Shown here: positions 44,082-52,931 of the stretch, piece by piece | Numbering within the stretch: the stretch's first letter is position 1 | Layout of the letters: the number at the start of each line of letters is the position of its first letter | Translations under genes and position numbers: made by a program | From: Dorea sp. AM10-31 | GTDB lineage: Bacteria > Bacillota > Clostridia > Lachnospirales > Lachnospiraceae | Direction: 5' to 3' | Length of the DNA: 64,000 bases | Assembly (NCBI RefSeq): GCF_003435815.1 | Contig: NZ_QTUV01000002.1 | Coordinates: 248,001 to 312,000 of the forward strand | The notes under the pieces: generated by a model | What the model saw: only the letters and a program-made list of their open reading frames with translations | What the model was told of the DNA's origin: nothing | Database searches by the model: none

Positions 44082-45611
44082 TTATTTTGCCTCCAAAGAG
44101 CGTTTTTTCGTTATCACGACTTTTTCATCGTAACATTCAAAAATCTGATCCACCTTTCCGGTATCCGGTTTCGGTGATAATGCGCTCACTATCGGCACAA
44201 TGATAAGTCCTGCGATCATCGCGATCGCTCCTGCATTGATTGGTGAAGCAATGTAGCCGATAAACATGTTCGATACGGTAATACCGACACCTGCTGCGAA
44301 GCTTGCCCATACAGCCGCTTTGGAAACTCGTTTCCAATACAATCCATATAAGAACGGTGCCAGAAATGCTCCGGCTAGTGCGCCCCAGGAAATTCCCATA
44401 AGCTGTGCGATAAAGGTCGGCGGATCTAATGCGATTGCTACGGAAAGCACGATGAAGAATACGATCAGTACCTGCATCGTCCGCACCTGCTTCTTCTCGC
44501 TCATATTTTTCATAACATTGTCTTTTAAGAAGTCCAGTGTCAGTGTAGAACTGGATGTCAGTACGAGTGATGCCAGCGTGGACATGGATGCGGATAAGAC
44601 AAGTACGATCACAATTCCGATCAGGATGTCCGGTAACGTAGACAGCATATACGGAACGATACTGTCAAAGACGACATTTCCTGTCTCATCGTAAATAGAT
44701 GCATTGTCAAATAATCGTCCGAATCCTCCGAGAAAATAACATCCTCCGGAGATCACAACTGCAAATAATGTGGATATCACAGTTCCTGTATTGATTGCTT
44801 TCTCGTCTTTGATCGCGTAAAATTTACCGATCATCTGCGGCAGTCCCCATGTTCCGAGGGATGTCAGGATTACAACGCCTAACAGGTTCAGCGGATCCGG
44901 TCCGAAAAAGGATGTAAATGCGCCCGGCTGTCCCATCGTCACAGGTACATCACTTGGAATCTCTGCCATCTTGCGAATGGCCTGGATAAACCCTCCCTGT
45001 CCGCTAAGAACAGCTCCGATAACTCCGATAATTCCGCCTAACATGATGATTCCCTGGATGAAATCGTTAATCGCTGTCGCCATATAGCCTCCGAGGATAA
45101 CATACACTGCTGTAAATGCTGCCATTCCGAGAACGCAGTATGTATATGGAATGTTAAATGCCATTCCGAACAGTCTGGATAATCCGTTGTATACGGACGC
45201 TGTATACGGTACAAGGAAAATAAATACGATTGCTGATGCAGTAATTTTCAGTGCCTTACTTCCGTATCTCTCTCCGAAGAAATCCGGCATTGTCTTGACA
45301 TTCAGATGCTGCGTCATAACTTTGGTTCGTCTTCCCAATACAACCCATGCCAGCAAACTTCCAATAATCGCATTGCCAAGTCCGATCCATGTACTTGCAA
45401 GTCCGTATTTCCATCCGAACTGTCCTGCATAGCCGACAAATACAACTGCCGAGAAGTAGGATGTTCCATATGCGAAAGCAGTCAGCCACGGTCCTACTGA
45501 CCTTCCTCCAAGAACAAATCCGTCAACACTGGTTGCATGCTTTCTTGAGTATACACCTACCGCCACCATCACAGCGAAGAATAATACAAGAAGTACAATC
45601 TTGATTCCCAT
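44082..45611 (-). CDS. Sodium:solute symporter (SSS family)
   Basis: 509 aa with about thirteen hydrophobic segments. SSS signatures include VDGFVLGGRSVGPWLTAFAY at the N-terminus and VLGGYMATAINDFIQGIIM, and an Na+-site-like LSASMSTLASLVLTSSSTLT in helix 9. Close relatives include PutP-type transporters, but the substrate (amino acid, acid or sugar) cannot be read. A strong promoter and an array of palindromes lie upstream (45726-45804), so it is tightly regulated. Single-gene unit. Confidence 0.92.
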   Translation of the reverse strand: MGIKIVLLVLFFAVMVAVGVYSRKHATSVDGFVLGGRSVGPWLTAFAYGTSYFSAVVFVGYAGQFGWKYGLASTWIGLGNAIIGSLLAWVVLGRRTKVMTQHLNVKTMPDFFGERYGSKALKITASAIVFIFLVPYTASVYNGLSRLFGMAFNIPYTYCVLGMAAFTAVYVILGGYMATAINDFIQGIIMLGGIIGVIGAVLSGQGGFIQAIRKMAEIPSDVPVTMGQPGAFTSFFGPDPLNLLGVVILTSLGTWGLPQMIGKFYAIKDEKAINTGTVISTLFAVVISGGCYFLGGFGRLFDNASIYDETGNVVFDSIVPYMLSTLPDILIGIVIVLVLSASMSTLASLVLTSSSTLTLDFLKDNVMKNMSEKKQVRTMQVLIVFFIVLSVAIALDPPTFIAQLMGISWGALAGAFLAPFLYGLYWKRVSKAAVWASFAAGVGITVSNMFIGYIASPINAGAIAMIAGLIIVPIVSALSPKPDTGKVDQIFECYDEKVVITKKRSLEAK

Positions 45612-45725
45612 AATAAACCCTCATCTTTCTTTTTACTTTTGTTTCTCTCGTTCCTTTTTAAGCAGAGGTTAGCTTCTCAATTCCTATCTTTCACCTGTTT
45701 CTTTACTAACTCCGTTTCTATTGTC

Positions 45726-45764
45726 GCTTTAAAGCGTAACGCTTTAAAGCATTAAAGCTTTAAT
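45726..45764 (-). promoter_or_regulatory. Operator-like palindrome array of the symporter gene
   Basis: CTTTAAAGCGT and its complement flank one A at 45727-45749, and a second exact palindrome ATTAAAGCTTTAAT sits at 45751-45764. It starts just after the predicted transcription start, where a bound repressor would block elongation. The regulator is not encoded next to it. Confidence 0.65.
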
Positions 45765-45774
45765 TTCTTTTCAT

Positions 45775-45804
45775 AGGATATCACAGCAACTGTGTACTTG
45801 TCAA
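45775..45804 (-). promoter_or_regulatory. Promoter of the symporter gene
   Basis: Minus-strand -35 TTGACA (45804-45799), 18-nt spacer, -10 TATCCT (45780-45775). The spacer holds the dyad CACAG-TTG-CTGTG (45782-45794). Confidence 0.75.
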
Positions 45805-45841
45805 TAAATTTTCTCTCTTTCACCTTATCAATATCTGTAAA

Positions 45842-45884
45842 ACCTGACACTGGCAGATTTCTCAGATACTATGGCAGTAAAAAA
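45842..45884 (-). repeat. Terminator-associated conserved box, copy 1
   Basis: Directly follows the U-tract of the mgsA terminator on the minus strand. It matches 41809-41852 after the leuA terminator with one 1-nt gap. Confidence 0.55.
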
Positions 45885-45946
45885 CAACCACCTTGCAAGT
45901 AATATTGTATTTATAACAATGTTTTCCTGCATGATGGCTGTTTTTT
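45877..45946 (-). terminator. Long hairpin terminator of the mgsA transcript
   Basis: A 15-bp stem with a single mismatch (arms 45883-45897 and 45928-45942) encloses a small ATTGT/ACAAT hairpin, with TTTTTT on both strands after the stem, so it can act both ways. Confidence 0.8.
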
Positions 45947-45960
45947 ATTCTATATAATCT

Positions 45961-46061
45961 TTACGCTATAATACCTGTAGATTGTTCCATGCTTCGCACT
46001 CTCACAATCCCTCTCTCTATTCGCATATCGTGGTCTTAAAATCCCACTTTCATGCTCATAT
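45961..46061 (-). repeat. Structured repeat element, copy 1 (3' of mgsA)
   Basis: Begins 2 nt after the mgsA stop. On the minus strand it folds as GCAT...ATGC enclosing GTGG/CCAC, then GGATTGT/ACAATCT enclosing GTGC-GAA-GCAT. The same arrangement occurs at 51648-51745 with paired base changes. No match to a known RNA family is recognised. Confidence 0.6.
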
Positions 46062-46063
46062 CA

Positions 46064-46537
46064 TTACTTCATCTGATTCACGCGGTCCTGGATCGTCTTG
46101 TTGAAGTTCTCAACCGTACGGCTGTAGCTTTCAGACATATATTTGGACTGCAGCATGAAATCTGCTGTTGCAAGGTTATTTGCAACCGGGATGTCATAAA
46201 CAACAGCAATTCTAAGCAATGCCTTTACATCCGGATCGTGCGGCTGTGCCTCTAACGGATCCCAGAGGAATACCATGAAGTCAATCTGTCCTTCTACGAT
46301 CTTAGCACCGATCTGCTGGTCTCCGCCTAACGGACCACTGTTGTAAGCTTTCACCGGAAGCCCGGTCTTCTCTGCGATCAGTCTGGCTGTTGTTCCTGTT
46401 CCGCATAAGAAATGATTTTTCAGGATGTCTTTATTTCTGTCACACCAATCTACAATTTCTTTTTTCTTTCCGTCGTGTGCTACCAGTGCAATGTGTTTTG
46501 TTTTCGCAATTTCAAATGATACATATCTGTCGTCCAT
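46064..46537 (-). CDS. mgsA: Methylglyoxal synthase
   Basis: 157 aa. It turns dihydroxyacetone phosphate into methylglyoxal and phosphate, a bypass of lower glycolysis. HIALVAHDGKKKEIVDW, CGTGTTARLIAEKTG (phosphate loop), YNSGPLGGDQQIGAKI with the catalytic Asp, and FLWDPLEAQPHDPDVKALLR are classical. It is the last gene of the ppk-topB-hexapeptide protein-mgsA run, 18 nt after the preceding gene. Confidence 0.97.
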   Translation of the reverse strand: MDDRYVSFEIAKTKHIALVAHDGKKKEIVDWCDRNKDILKNHFLCGTGTTARLIAEKTGLPVKAYNSGPLGGDQQIGAKIVEGQIDFMVFLWDPLEAQPHDPDVKALLRIAVVYDIPVANNLATADFMLQSKYMSESYSRTVENFNKTIQDRVNQMK

Positions 46538-46555
46538 ATCTGGTCCTCCTTATCA

Positions 46556-47227
46556 TTAATCTTCGTATTTCTCAACCACTTCACCCTGCTTTTTGTAAAT
46601 GCTGTTTGCCGGCACATAACCGCGCACGCTGGAAAGCGGGTAAATATTGGTGTGGCTTCCGATCACACTTCCCGGATTCAGGATGGATCCACATCCGACT
46701 TCTACTTCGTCTCCGACCATAGCGCCAAATTTCTTGATTCCAGTCTCGATATTTTCTTTCGGTGTCTTCACAACAACCAGTTTCTTGTCTGATTTTACAT
46801 TGGATGTAATAGAACCGGCTCCCATGTGGGACTTGTAGCCAAGAATCGAATCACCGACATAATTGTAATGCGGTACCTGTACTTTATTGAACAGGATAAC
46901 GTTTTTAAGCTCTGTAGAGTTTCCGACAACCGCACCTTCACCTACAATCGCATTTCCACGAATAAATGCACAGTGTCTGACTTCTGCGTTCTTTCCGATG
47001 ATCGCAGGTCCGTGTACATAAGCAGATGGAAATACATTCGCTGATTTGGCGATCCATACGTCCTCTCCTACTTTGTCATATTCCTCTTCCGGTAATGTTT
47101 TTCCCAGTTCCAGAATGAAAGCACTGATCTTCGGCAGCACTTCCCATGGATATGTCACACCTTCAAAAAGATTTTTTGCGATTGTCTCATCCAGTGTGTA
47201 TAACTCCTTCACTGTTATTTCTTTCAT
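46556..47227 (-). CDS. Left-handed beta-helix (hexapeptide repeat) protein
   Basis: 223 aa. The N-terminal helical part (about 1-60) leads into many hexapeptide repeats (about 65-205): VWIAKSANVFPSAYVHGPAI, GENAEV-like IGKNAEVRHCAFIRGNAIVG, and a C-terminal SVRGYVPANSIY. It resembles the acyltransferase half of GlmU-like nucleotidyltransferases and is often annotated as such, but has no pyrophosphorylase domain. Probably a trimeric acyltransferase with unknown acceptor. ATG at 47227 follows AAGGAG. Confidence 0.82.
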   Translation of the reverse strand: MKEITVKELYTLDETIAKNLFEGVTYPWEVLPKISAFILELGKTLPEEEYDKVGEDVWIAKSANVFPSAYVHGPAIIGKNAEVRHCAFIRGNAIVGEGAVVGNSTELKNVILFNKVQVPHYNYVGDSILGYKSHMGAGSITSNVKSDKKLVVVKTPKENIETGIKKFGAMVGDEVEVGCGSILNPGSVIGSHTNIYPLSSVRGYVPANSIYKKQGEVVEKYED

Positions 47228-47297
47228 TTGTTTCTTTTCTCCTTTACAGTAATCTCTCTTTTGTATCAGCATACCACGTTCTTAAGTAGCTGGCAAA

Positions 47298-49334
47298 TCA
47301 TTTACCTTTATTCGTCTTCTTATAAAACTGCGCGATCTTATCATAGCAGTTTCTGAGCTGGCTCTGATTTCTGAGTCCACGCACACCCTCGGTGCGACTG
47401 ACGATAAAATGATCCAGCTTCTGCATATATTCTTCGGAAGTAATGTCACCTTCCGCAACATAGTTGAGTCCTTTTTCCCAGCTTGCGGTCAGTTCCGGGT
47501 TAAGGAGTGAACGGATGGAATTCTGCACAACGTCATATACCATCTCTCCGAGCATGGACGGAGTTACGATCTGCGTCTTTTTATTAAGAGATAAATATTT
47601 GATGTTAAATAATTTTTTTAAAATCTCTCCCCTTGTTGCACTTGTTCCGATTCCGCTTCCTTTAATCTGTGCACGCAGTTCCTCATCTTCGATCAACTGC
47701 CCCGCATTTTCCATTGCAAGAATCAGTGAACCGGAATTGTAACGCTTCGGCGGTGATGTCTTTCCCTCTTTGATGTCTAACGCCTGTACCGGGAGAGACA
47801 TACCCTTTTTTAACGTCTTGATCTTCTCAAAAAAGTTTACATCCGCCTCCATCTGTCCATCGTTTTGTCCGTCATCCGGACTGTCAGCGTTATTTGTCTT
47901 TGCTTTTTTCTTCGCCGGATTGCCTGCGACTTTCAGATATCCTTCTTCTGCCAGTACTTTGAAACTGGAGAAAAAGGACTCTTCCTTGATTTTTGTCACA
48001 ATCGCAACTTTCTGGTATACAGCCGGTGGATAGAAAATACTCAAGAAACGTCGCACGATCACTTCATACACCTGTTTGGATAGATGGGATAAACCATTCA
48101 ACGCCCCCATACCCTGTCCGGTCGGAATAATTGCATAGTGATCTGTGATCTGTTTGTCATTTACATACCTTGTCTTCTCCAGTCCTTTATGGGAACCGAA
48201 GGATACGATTTCTTTCAGATATGGAACGGCAACGTCATATTTCATCAGCCCGTTTAAGTTCTTGTGGATCTCTTTTGCCACTGCTGTTGAGAGGACACGG
48301 GCATCCGTTCTCGGATATGTAACCAACTTCTTCTCGTATAATTCCTGCACGATTCTGAGTGTCTCATCCGGGCTGATCTTGAATCTTTTGGAACATTCAT
48401 TCTGGAGCTCCGCCAGGTTATAGAGAAGCGGCGGATTCTTCTTTTCCTTTTTCTTCTCAATGGAAGTGATCTGACAGGTCAGTGGTTCATTATTTTCTTT
48501 TAAATACTGAATGAGCGCCTCTGCTTTGTCTTTTTCTTTGAAACCATTTTCCTTATAAAGATCAAAGGATTCAAAATAGCGGGAGCCCTTCACGGCGCGC
48601 CATTCTCCCTCGAATGTCTGTCCGCTCTCCCCGATCGCACTGAGCACACGGTAAAATGGCGTCTCCACAAACTCACGGATCTCCCGCTCTCTGCGCACGA
48701 CCATTCCGAGGACGCACGTCATGACACGCCCTACCGATATCACGGAATATTTTGTATTCAGGTAACTGGAAATACTGTTCCCGTATTTCAGTGTCAGCAG
48801 TCTGGAAAAATTAATTCCCATCAGATAGTCTTCCTTCGCGCGAAGATAAGCGGACGCCGACAGATTATCATACTCGGAGAGGTCTTTTGCTTCTCTGATC
48901 CCTCTTAATATCTCTTCCTCTGTCTGCGAATCAATCCACACACGAAGCCTTTTCTTGCCGGTCACCTGTGCCTGCTGCTCCACCAGGCGGTAAATATATT
49001 CTCCTTCTCGCCCGGAGTCGGTACAGACATAGATTGTATCCACATCCGCTCTGTTTAATAACCCTGCCACGATCCGGTACTGTTTTGCAACACCTGGGAT
49101 TACTTCGTATTTGAATTCCTGCGGAATAAAAGGCAGAGTCTCAAGGCTCCACCTTTTCAGCGACGGATCATACTCTTCGGGATAACTCATTGTAACAAGA
49201 TGCCCAACGCACCACGTTACAACGGCTTCTTCCGATTCCAGATATCCGTCTTTTCTCTTTGCAAAAATATTCAGTGCTTTGGCAAATTCCTGCGCCACAC
49301 TTGGTTTCTCCGCGATATATAATGATTTCCCCAT
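47298..49334 (-). CDS. topB: DNA topoisomerase III
   Basis: 678 aa, type IA topoisomerase. The Toprim domain opens with LYIAEKPSVAQEFAKAL and has the metal motif CTDSGREGEYIYR; the active-site Tyr is in KLVTYPRTDARVLS. SVGRVMTCVLGMVV and GIGTSATRGEILKKL are also conserved. There is a Lys/Asp/Gln-rich linker about residue 490-515 and no zinc fingers at the end. It resolves single-strand interlinks in DNA. It follows ppk by 16 nt. Nothing mobile is nearby, so it looks like the chromosomal copy. Confidence 0.96.
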   Translation of the reverse strand: MGKSLYIAEKPSVAQEFAKALNIFAKRKDGYLESEEAVVTWCVGHLVTMSYPEEYDPSLKRWSLETLPFIPQEFKYEVIPGVAKQYRIVAGLLNRADVDTIYVCTDSGREGEYIYRLVEQQAQVTGKKRLRVWIDSQTEEEILRGIREAKDLSEYDNLSASAYLRAKEDYLMGINFSRLLTLKYGNSISSYLNTKYSVISVGRVMTCVLGMVVRREREIREFVETPFYRVLSAIGESGQTFEGEWRAVKGSRYFESFDLYKENGFKEKDKAEALIQYLKENNEPLTCQITSIEKKKEKKNPPLLYNLAELQNECSKRFKISPDETLRIVQELYEKKLVTYPRTDARVLSTAVAKEIHKNLNGLMKYDVAVPYLKEIVSFGSHKGLEKTRYVNDKQITDHYAIIPTGQGMGALNGLSHLSKQVYEVIVRRFLSIFYPPAVYQKVAIVTKIKEESFFSSFKVLAEEGYLKVAGNPAKKKAKTNNADSPDDGQNDGQMEADVNFFEKIKTLKKGMSLPVQALDIKEGKTSPPKRYNSGSLILAMENAGQLIEDEELRAQIKGSGIGTSATRGEILKKLFNIKYLSLNKKTQIVTPSMLGEMVYDVVQNSIRSLLNPELTASWEKGLNYVAEGDITSEEYMQKLDHFIVSRTEGVRGLRNQSQLRNCYDKIAQFYKKTNKGK

Positions 49335-49350
49335 ATATCTTATCTAACTC

Positions 49351-51468
49351 CTAGTGAAATATATTTTTTATCTTTGATAAAAGACCTTTTTTCTTCTTCG
49401 GTCGTTCTTTTGTTTTCTCTGCCGCCCGAATCATCTCGTCCATGAAAACTGCCTGTGAATCAATATATGGTTCTGTCAGTTCTCTCTTTCTGTAAGTGCC
49501 ATCTTTCTGCAAAATACGCGCTTTGATATTATCACTTAACATCACTTTCAAATCATGATTAATAATTTTCTTAATCTCTTCATCCAGCACCGGACACGCA
49601 ACTTCCACACGTTTTTCTGTGTTTCTCGTCATCATATCTGCCGAACCGATATAGATCTTCTGTTCTTTTCCGGTTCCAAAGCTGAAAATACGCGGATGTT
49701 CCAGAAAGCGTCCGACAACGCTCATCACGCGCACATTTTCTGTATATCCCGGTACACCCGGAAGAATACAGCAGATACCGCGCACGAGGAGATCTACTTT
49801 TACACCGGCACAGGAAGCCTTAGATACTTTCTTAATAAAATCAACATCTGTGACGGAATTCATCTTCATCACGATGCGTCCTTTTACGCCTTTTTTAATC
49901 TCCTCATCCATCATTACAAGAATTTTCTGCTTCAGGCTGGTCGGTGAGACGATCAGATACGTATAATGACCATCCAGATTGCCCGTCGCCATATTATTGA
50001 AAAATGCAGACGCATCTTTTCCAATAGCCGGATCTGCTGTTATCAGAGACAGATCGGTGTACATTGTTGCTGTCTTCTCGTTATAATTACCGGTTCCTAC
50101 CTGGGTAATATACTGGATATCTCCACGGTTCCGGTAAGTGATCAGGCAGATTTTGGAATGAACTTTGTAATTTTCAAATCCATAGATTACACGGCATCCG
50201 GCTTCTTCGAGACGCTCAGACCAGTCAATATTATTCTGCTCGTCAAATCTTGCCCTCAGCTCAATGAGAACGGTAACTTCTTTGCCATTCTCTGCTGCAG
50301 CACACAAATATTCTACCAGTCTCGCCTTACTTGCCAGACGGTAGATCGTAATCTTGATCGTCAGCACATTCGGATCTGTCGATGCTTCTTTGATGAGATT
50401 CAGGAACGGTTGCATACTTTCATATGGATAGAATAATAACAGGTCTTTCTTCCGGATCTGACGCATGATACTGCCATCTTCTACTGCCGCAGACGGCTGT
50501 GGTGAAAACGGCGGATAGATCAACGCTTTCTTCAATGGCTCCGGCAATTTTCCGCTAATTGCAAAAATATATGACAGCTTCATCGGCATCTTTGTCCGGA
50601 AAATCTGATCCGGAGTGATCTGGAATTTCACGCAGAAAAATGCCTGCATATCTTCGCTTAATTTCTCAGCTACTTCCAGGCGTACCACTGCCATTTTTCT
50701 TCTCTTATGCAGGGTGCTCTTCATAAGTTTGCGGAAATCGTCCGTTACTTCCAGTGCCTCATCATCCGGCGCAACGTCTGCATTTCTTGTCACGCAAATG
50801 TAGTTTGCATCGGAAATGTCATACCGGGTAAAGACAAGATCCAGATATTCCATGATCACTTTTTCCATGCGGATATAACGGATATCCTTGCCTGGTAAAT
50901 ATAAAATATCGGAAATAAACTGCGGAATCGGAACGATACCCATATGCACTTTATTCTTTTTGTCTTTCTGTGTAAGACTTGCCGTTACATAGATTTCTTT
51001 ATTCAGAAGATGTGGGAACGGATGATTCGCATCCACAATCTGCGGAGACAATACCGGAAGAACCTGTTCTTTGAAATATTTCTTCACATATTTTCTTTCC
51101 TGCTGGTCTAACTCTTTAAAATCCAGCCCGCACACACCGTAAGGACTCAACTGACTCTTGATGTCAGCATAGGTCTTATCACGCTCTTTGTAAAGCGGTG
51201 CCACCGCAGCGTAAATCTTCTCAAGCTGTTCCATCGGTGTCATGCCGGACCGGCTGTCCGTTGCCTGCGCATCTGTATGTGCCATGTCAAACAGACTTCC
51301 GACCCGGATCATGAAAAATTCATCCAGATTGCTTGTGAAAATCGCTACGAATTTCATTCGCTCCAGAAGCGGAACGGTAATATCTCTTGCTTCTTCCAGT
51401 ACCCGTTTATTAAATTCCAGCCAGGAAAGCTCCCGGTTCTGTGTATAATTCAAAATTTCTTTTTTCAT
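49351..51468 (-). CDS. ppk: Polyphosphate kinase 1
   Basis: 705 aa, full length. It builds polyphosphate from ATP. The N-domain (NRELSWLEFNKRVLEEA), middle domain and the two C-domains of the PLD-like fold are present; the phospho-accepting His is in YKVHSKICLI, and QVGTGNYNEKTATMYTDLSL is a strong signature. The C-terminus is a short basic tail (RPKKKKGLLSKIKN). It has its own promoter (51556-51584) and begins the ppk-topB-hexapeptide protein-mgsA run. Confidence 0.96.
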   Translation of the reverse strand: MKKEILNYTQNRELSWLEFNKRVLEEARDITVPLLERMKFVAIFTSNLDEFFMIRVGSLFDMAHTDAQATDSRSGMTPMEQLEKIYAAVAPLYKERDKTYADIKSQLSPYGVCGLDFKELDQQERKYVKKYFKEQVLPVLSPQIVDANHPFPHLLNKEIYVTASLTQKDKKNKVHMGIVPIPQFISDILYLPGKDIRYIRMEKVIMEYLDLVFTRYDISDANYICVTRNADVAPDDEALEVTDDFRKLMKSTLHKRRKMAVVRLEVAEKLSEDMQAFFCVKFQITPDQIFRTKMPMKLSYIFAISGKLPEPLKKALIYPPFSPQPSAAVEDGSIMRQIRKKDLLLFYPYESMQPFLNLIKEASTDPNVLTIKITIYRLASKARLVEYLCAAAENGKEVTVLIELRARFDEQNNIDWSERLEEAGCRVIYGFENYKVHSKICLITYRNRGDIQYITQVGTGNYNEKTATMYTDLSLITADPAIGKDASAFFNNMATGNLDGHYTYLIVSPTSLKQKILVMMDEEIKKGVKGRIVMKMNSVTDVDFIKKVSKASCAGVKVDLLVRGICCILPGVPGYTENVRVMSVVGRFLEHPRIFSFGTGKEQKIYIGSADMMTRNTEKRVEVACPVLDEEIKKIINHDLKVMLSDNIKARILQKDGTYRKRELTEPYIDSQAVFMDEMIRAAEKTKERPKKKKGLLSKIKNIFH

Positions 51469-51555
51469 GTCCTCTCGTCCCTTCCTGTCTGTGCGTGATT
51501 ATTTCTGTATTCTGCATGCTCCCACAAGATTACATCCTACTTTCGTATGTTTTCT

Positions 51556-51584
51556 ATCATACCACATTCTGCCCGGACGGACAA
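51556..51584 (-). promoter_or_regulatory. Promoter of ppk
   Basis: Minus-strand -35 TTGTCC (51584-51579), 17-nt spacer, -10 TATGAT (51561-51556), directly after the asd terminator stem. Confidence 0.65.
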
Positions 51585-51586
51585 GA

Positions 51587-51628
51587 AAGGAAGGCGTAAG
51601 CCCGATTGTGTCCCGGCTCGCCTTCCTT
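51587..51628 (-). terminator. Terminator-like hairpin of the queH-argH-asd transcript
   Basis: A 10-bp stem AAGGAAGGCG with complement, and inner AGCC/GGCT pairs. The tail on the minus strand is only TCTTGT, so termination may be weak. Confidence 0.65.
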
Positions 51629-51647
51629 TTATGCATCTCTGGTATAT

Positions 51648-51745
51648 CTTATGATACCAACGGATTACTATGTGCTAACGCACTCCCGTAATCCTACCCA
51701 CTATTCGCATATCGCGGGATTAAAATCCCACTTTTATGCTCATAT
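51648..51745 (-). repeat. Structured repeat element, copy 2 (3' of asd)
   Basis: On the minus strand: GCAT...ATGC enclosing GTGGGATT/AATCCCGC, then GGATTAC/GTAATCC enclosing GTGC-GTTA-GCAC, then GGTAT/ATACC. About three quarters of the bases equal copy 1, and differences inside stems keep pairing. Confidence 0.6.
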
Positions 51746-51803
51746 TGGGGCGAGCCCCAAAGTCTTACAGCCACTTATGAGCAAGCTCCTGTGGCTTCAG
51801 ACT
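51745..51803 (-). ncRNA. Further hairpins in the asd 3' region
   Basis: AGTCT/AGACT and AGCCAC/GTGGCT stems with inner GAGC/GCTC (51761-51803), then TTGGGG/CCCCAA around a 4-nt loop (51745-51760). With the repeat element and the terminator these make a nearly continuous structured 3' region in the 352-bp gap. An RNA role is inference. Confidence 0.45.
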
Positions 51804-51820
51804 TTTTGGCTCTGGTATCA

Positions 51821-52906
51821 TTATTTCGCCTGAATGTATCCCTTGGCTGTAAGTGCTTCTGCGCAGAGCACAGCTCCACCTGCTGCTCCTCTGACTGTGT
51901 TGTGAGACAGACCAACAAACTTATAATCAAACATGCTGTCTTCTCTGAGACGCCCGATGGATACGCCCATTCCATTCTCGTAATCTACGTCCATTTTTAC
52001 CTGCGGACGGTTGTCCTCTTCCAGATACTGGATGAACTGCTTCGGAGCACTCGGAAGTTCTGCTTCCTGTGGGAATCCTTTGAAGTTTACAAGCTTCTCG
52101 ATAAGCTGTTCCTTTGTAGGCTTCTTCTCAAAATTGATAAACACTGCTGCTGTATGTCCGTTAAGAACCGGTACACGTAAGCACTGGCATGTAATCTTCG
52201 GTGACTCGGCAAGTGTGATCTGTCCATTCTCATATGTTCCGAGAACACGAAGCGGCTCCTGCTCACTCTTCTCTTCTTCTCCGCCGATATAAGGGATAAT
52301 GTTCTCCACCATCTCCGGCCAGTCTTTGAATGTCTTACCTGCTCCGGAAATTGCCTGGTATGTTGTTGCAACAACTTCCTTCGGTCCGAATTCTTTCCAT
52401 GCTGCAAGGCAAGGTGTATAACTCTGGATAGAACAGTTTGGTTTTACTGCGATGAATCCTCTTGTTGTCCCAAGACGTTTCTTCTGGTCGTTGATCAGTT
52501 CAAAATGAGCTGCATTGATCTCCGGTACTACCATCGGTACGTCCTTTGTCCAGCGATGTGCACTATTGTTGGAAACAACCGGTGTCTCTGTCTTCGCATA
52601 TGCTTCCTCGATCGCACGGATCTCGTCTTTTGTCATATCTACAGCGCTAAATACAAAATCTACATCAGCAGCTACTTTCTCCACTTCATTAACATTGGCA
52701 ACAACCAGTTTCTTCACTGCTTCCGGCATCGGTGTGTCCATCTTCCAGCGTCCACCAACTGCCTCTTCGTATGTCTTTCCTGCAGATCTCGGGCTTGCTG
52801 CCACTTTTACTACTTCAAACCAAGGGTGATTTTCCAGCAGAGAAATAAAGCGCTGTCCTACCATACCTGTTGCTCCTAAGATTCCTACTTTTAACTTCTG
52901 TTCCAT
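51821..52906 (-). CDS. asd: Aspartate-semialdehyde dehydrogenase
   Basis: 361 aa. NADPH-dependent reduction of aspartyl phosphate, shared step to lysine, threonine and methionine. VGILGATGMVGQRFISLLEN is the nucleotide site; the catalytic Cys is in AVKPNCSIQSYTP, the catalytic His in LRVPVLNGHTAAVF. The longer spacing and final 'GAAGGAVLCAEAL' place it with the archaeal/fungal-like ASADH subgroup. It is third in queH-argH-asd, 25 nt after argH. A long structured 3' region follows. Confidence 0.95.
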   Translation of the reverse strand: MEQKLKVGILGATGMVGQRFISLLENHPWFEVVKVAASPRSAGKTYEEAVGGRWKMDTPMPEAVKKLVVANVNEVEKVAADVDFVFSAVDMTKDEIRAIEEAYAKTETPVVSNNSAHRWTKDVPMVVPEINAAHFELINDQKKRLGTTRGFIAVKPNCSIQSYTPCLAAWKEFGPKEVVATTYQAISGAGKTFKDWPEMVENIIPYIGGEEEKSEQEPLRVLGTYENGQITLAESPKITCQCLRVPVLNGHTAAVFINFEKKPTKEQLIEKLVNFKGFPQEAELPSAPKQFIQYLEEDNRPQVKMDVDYENGMGVSIGRLREDSMFDYKFVGLSHNTVRGAAGGAVLCAEALTAKGYIQAK

Positions 52907-52931
52907 CTTTTCTCTCCTTCTTTAATTCTCT

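Noticed and set aside
47298..49334. topB as a sign of an integrative element
   Set aside because: It sits in a housekeeping operon with ppk and no relaxase, integrase or conjugation gene is near.
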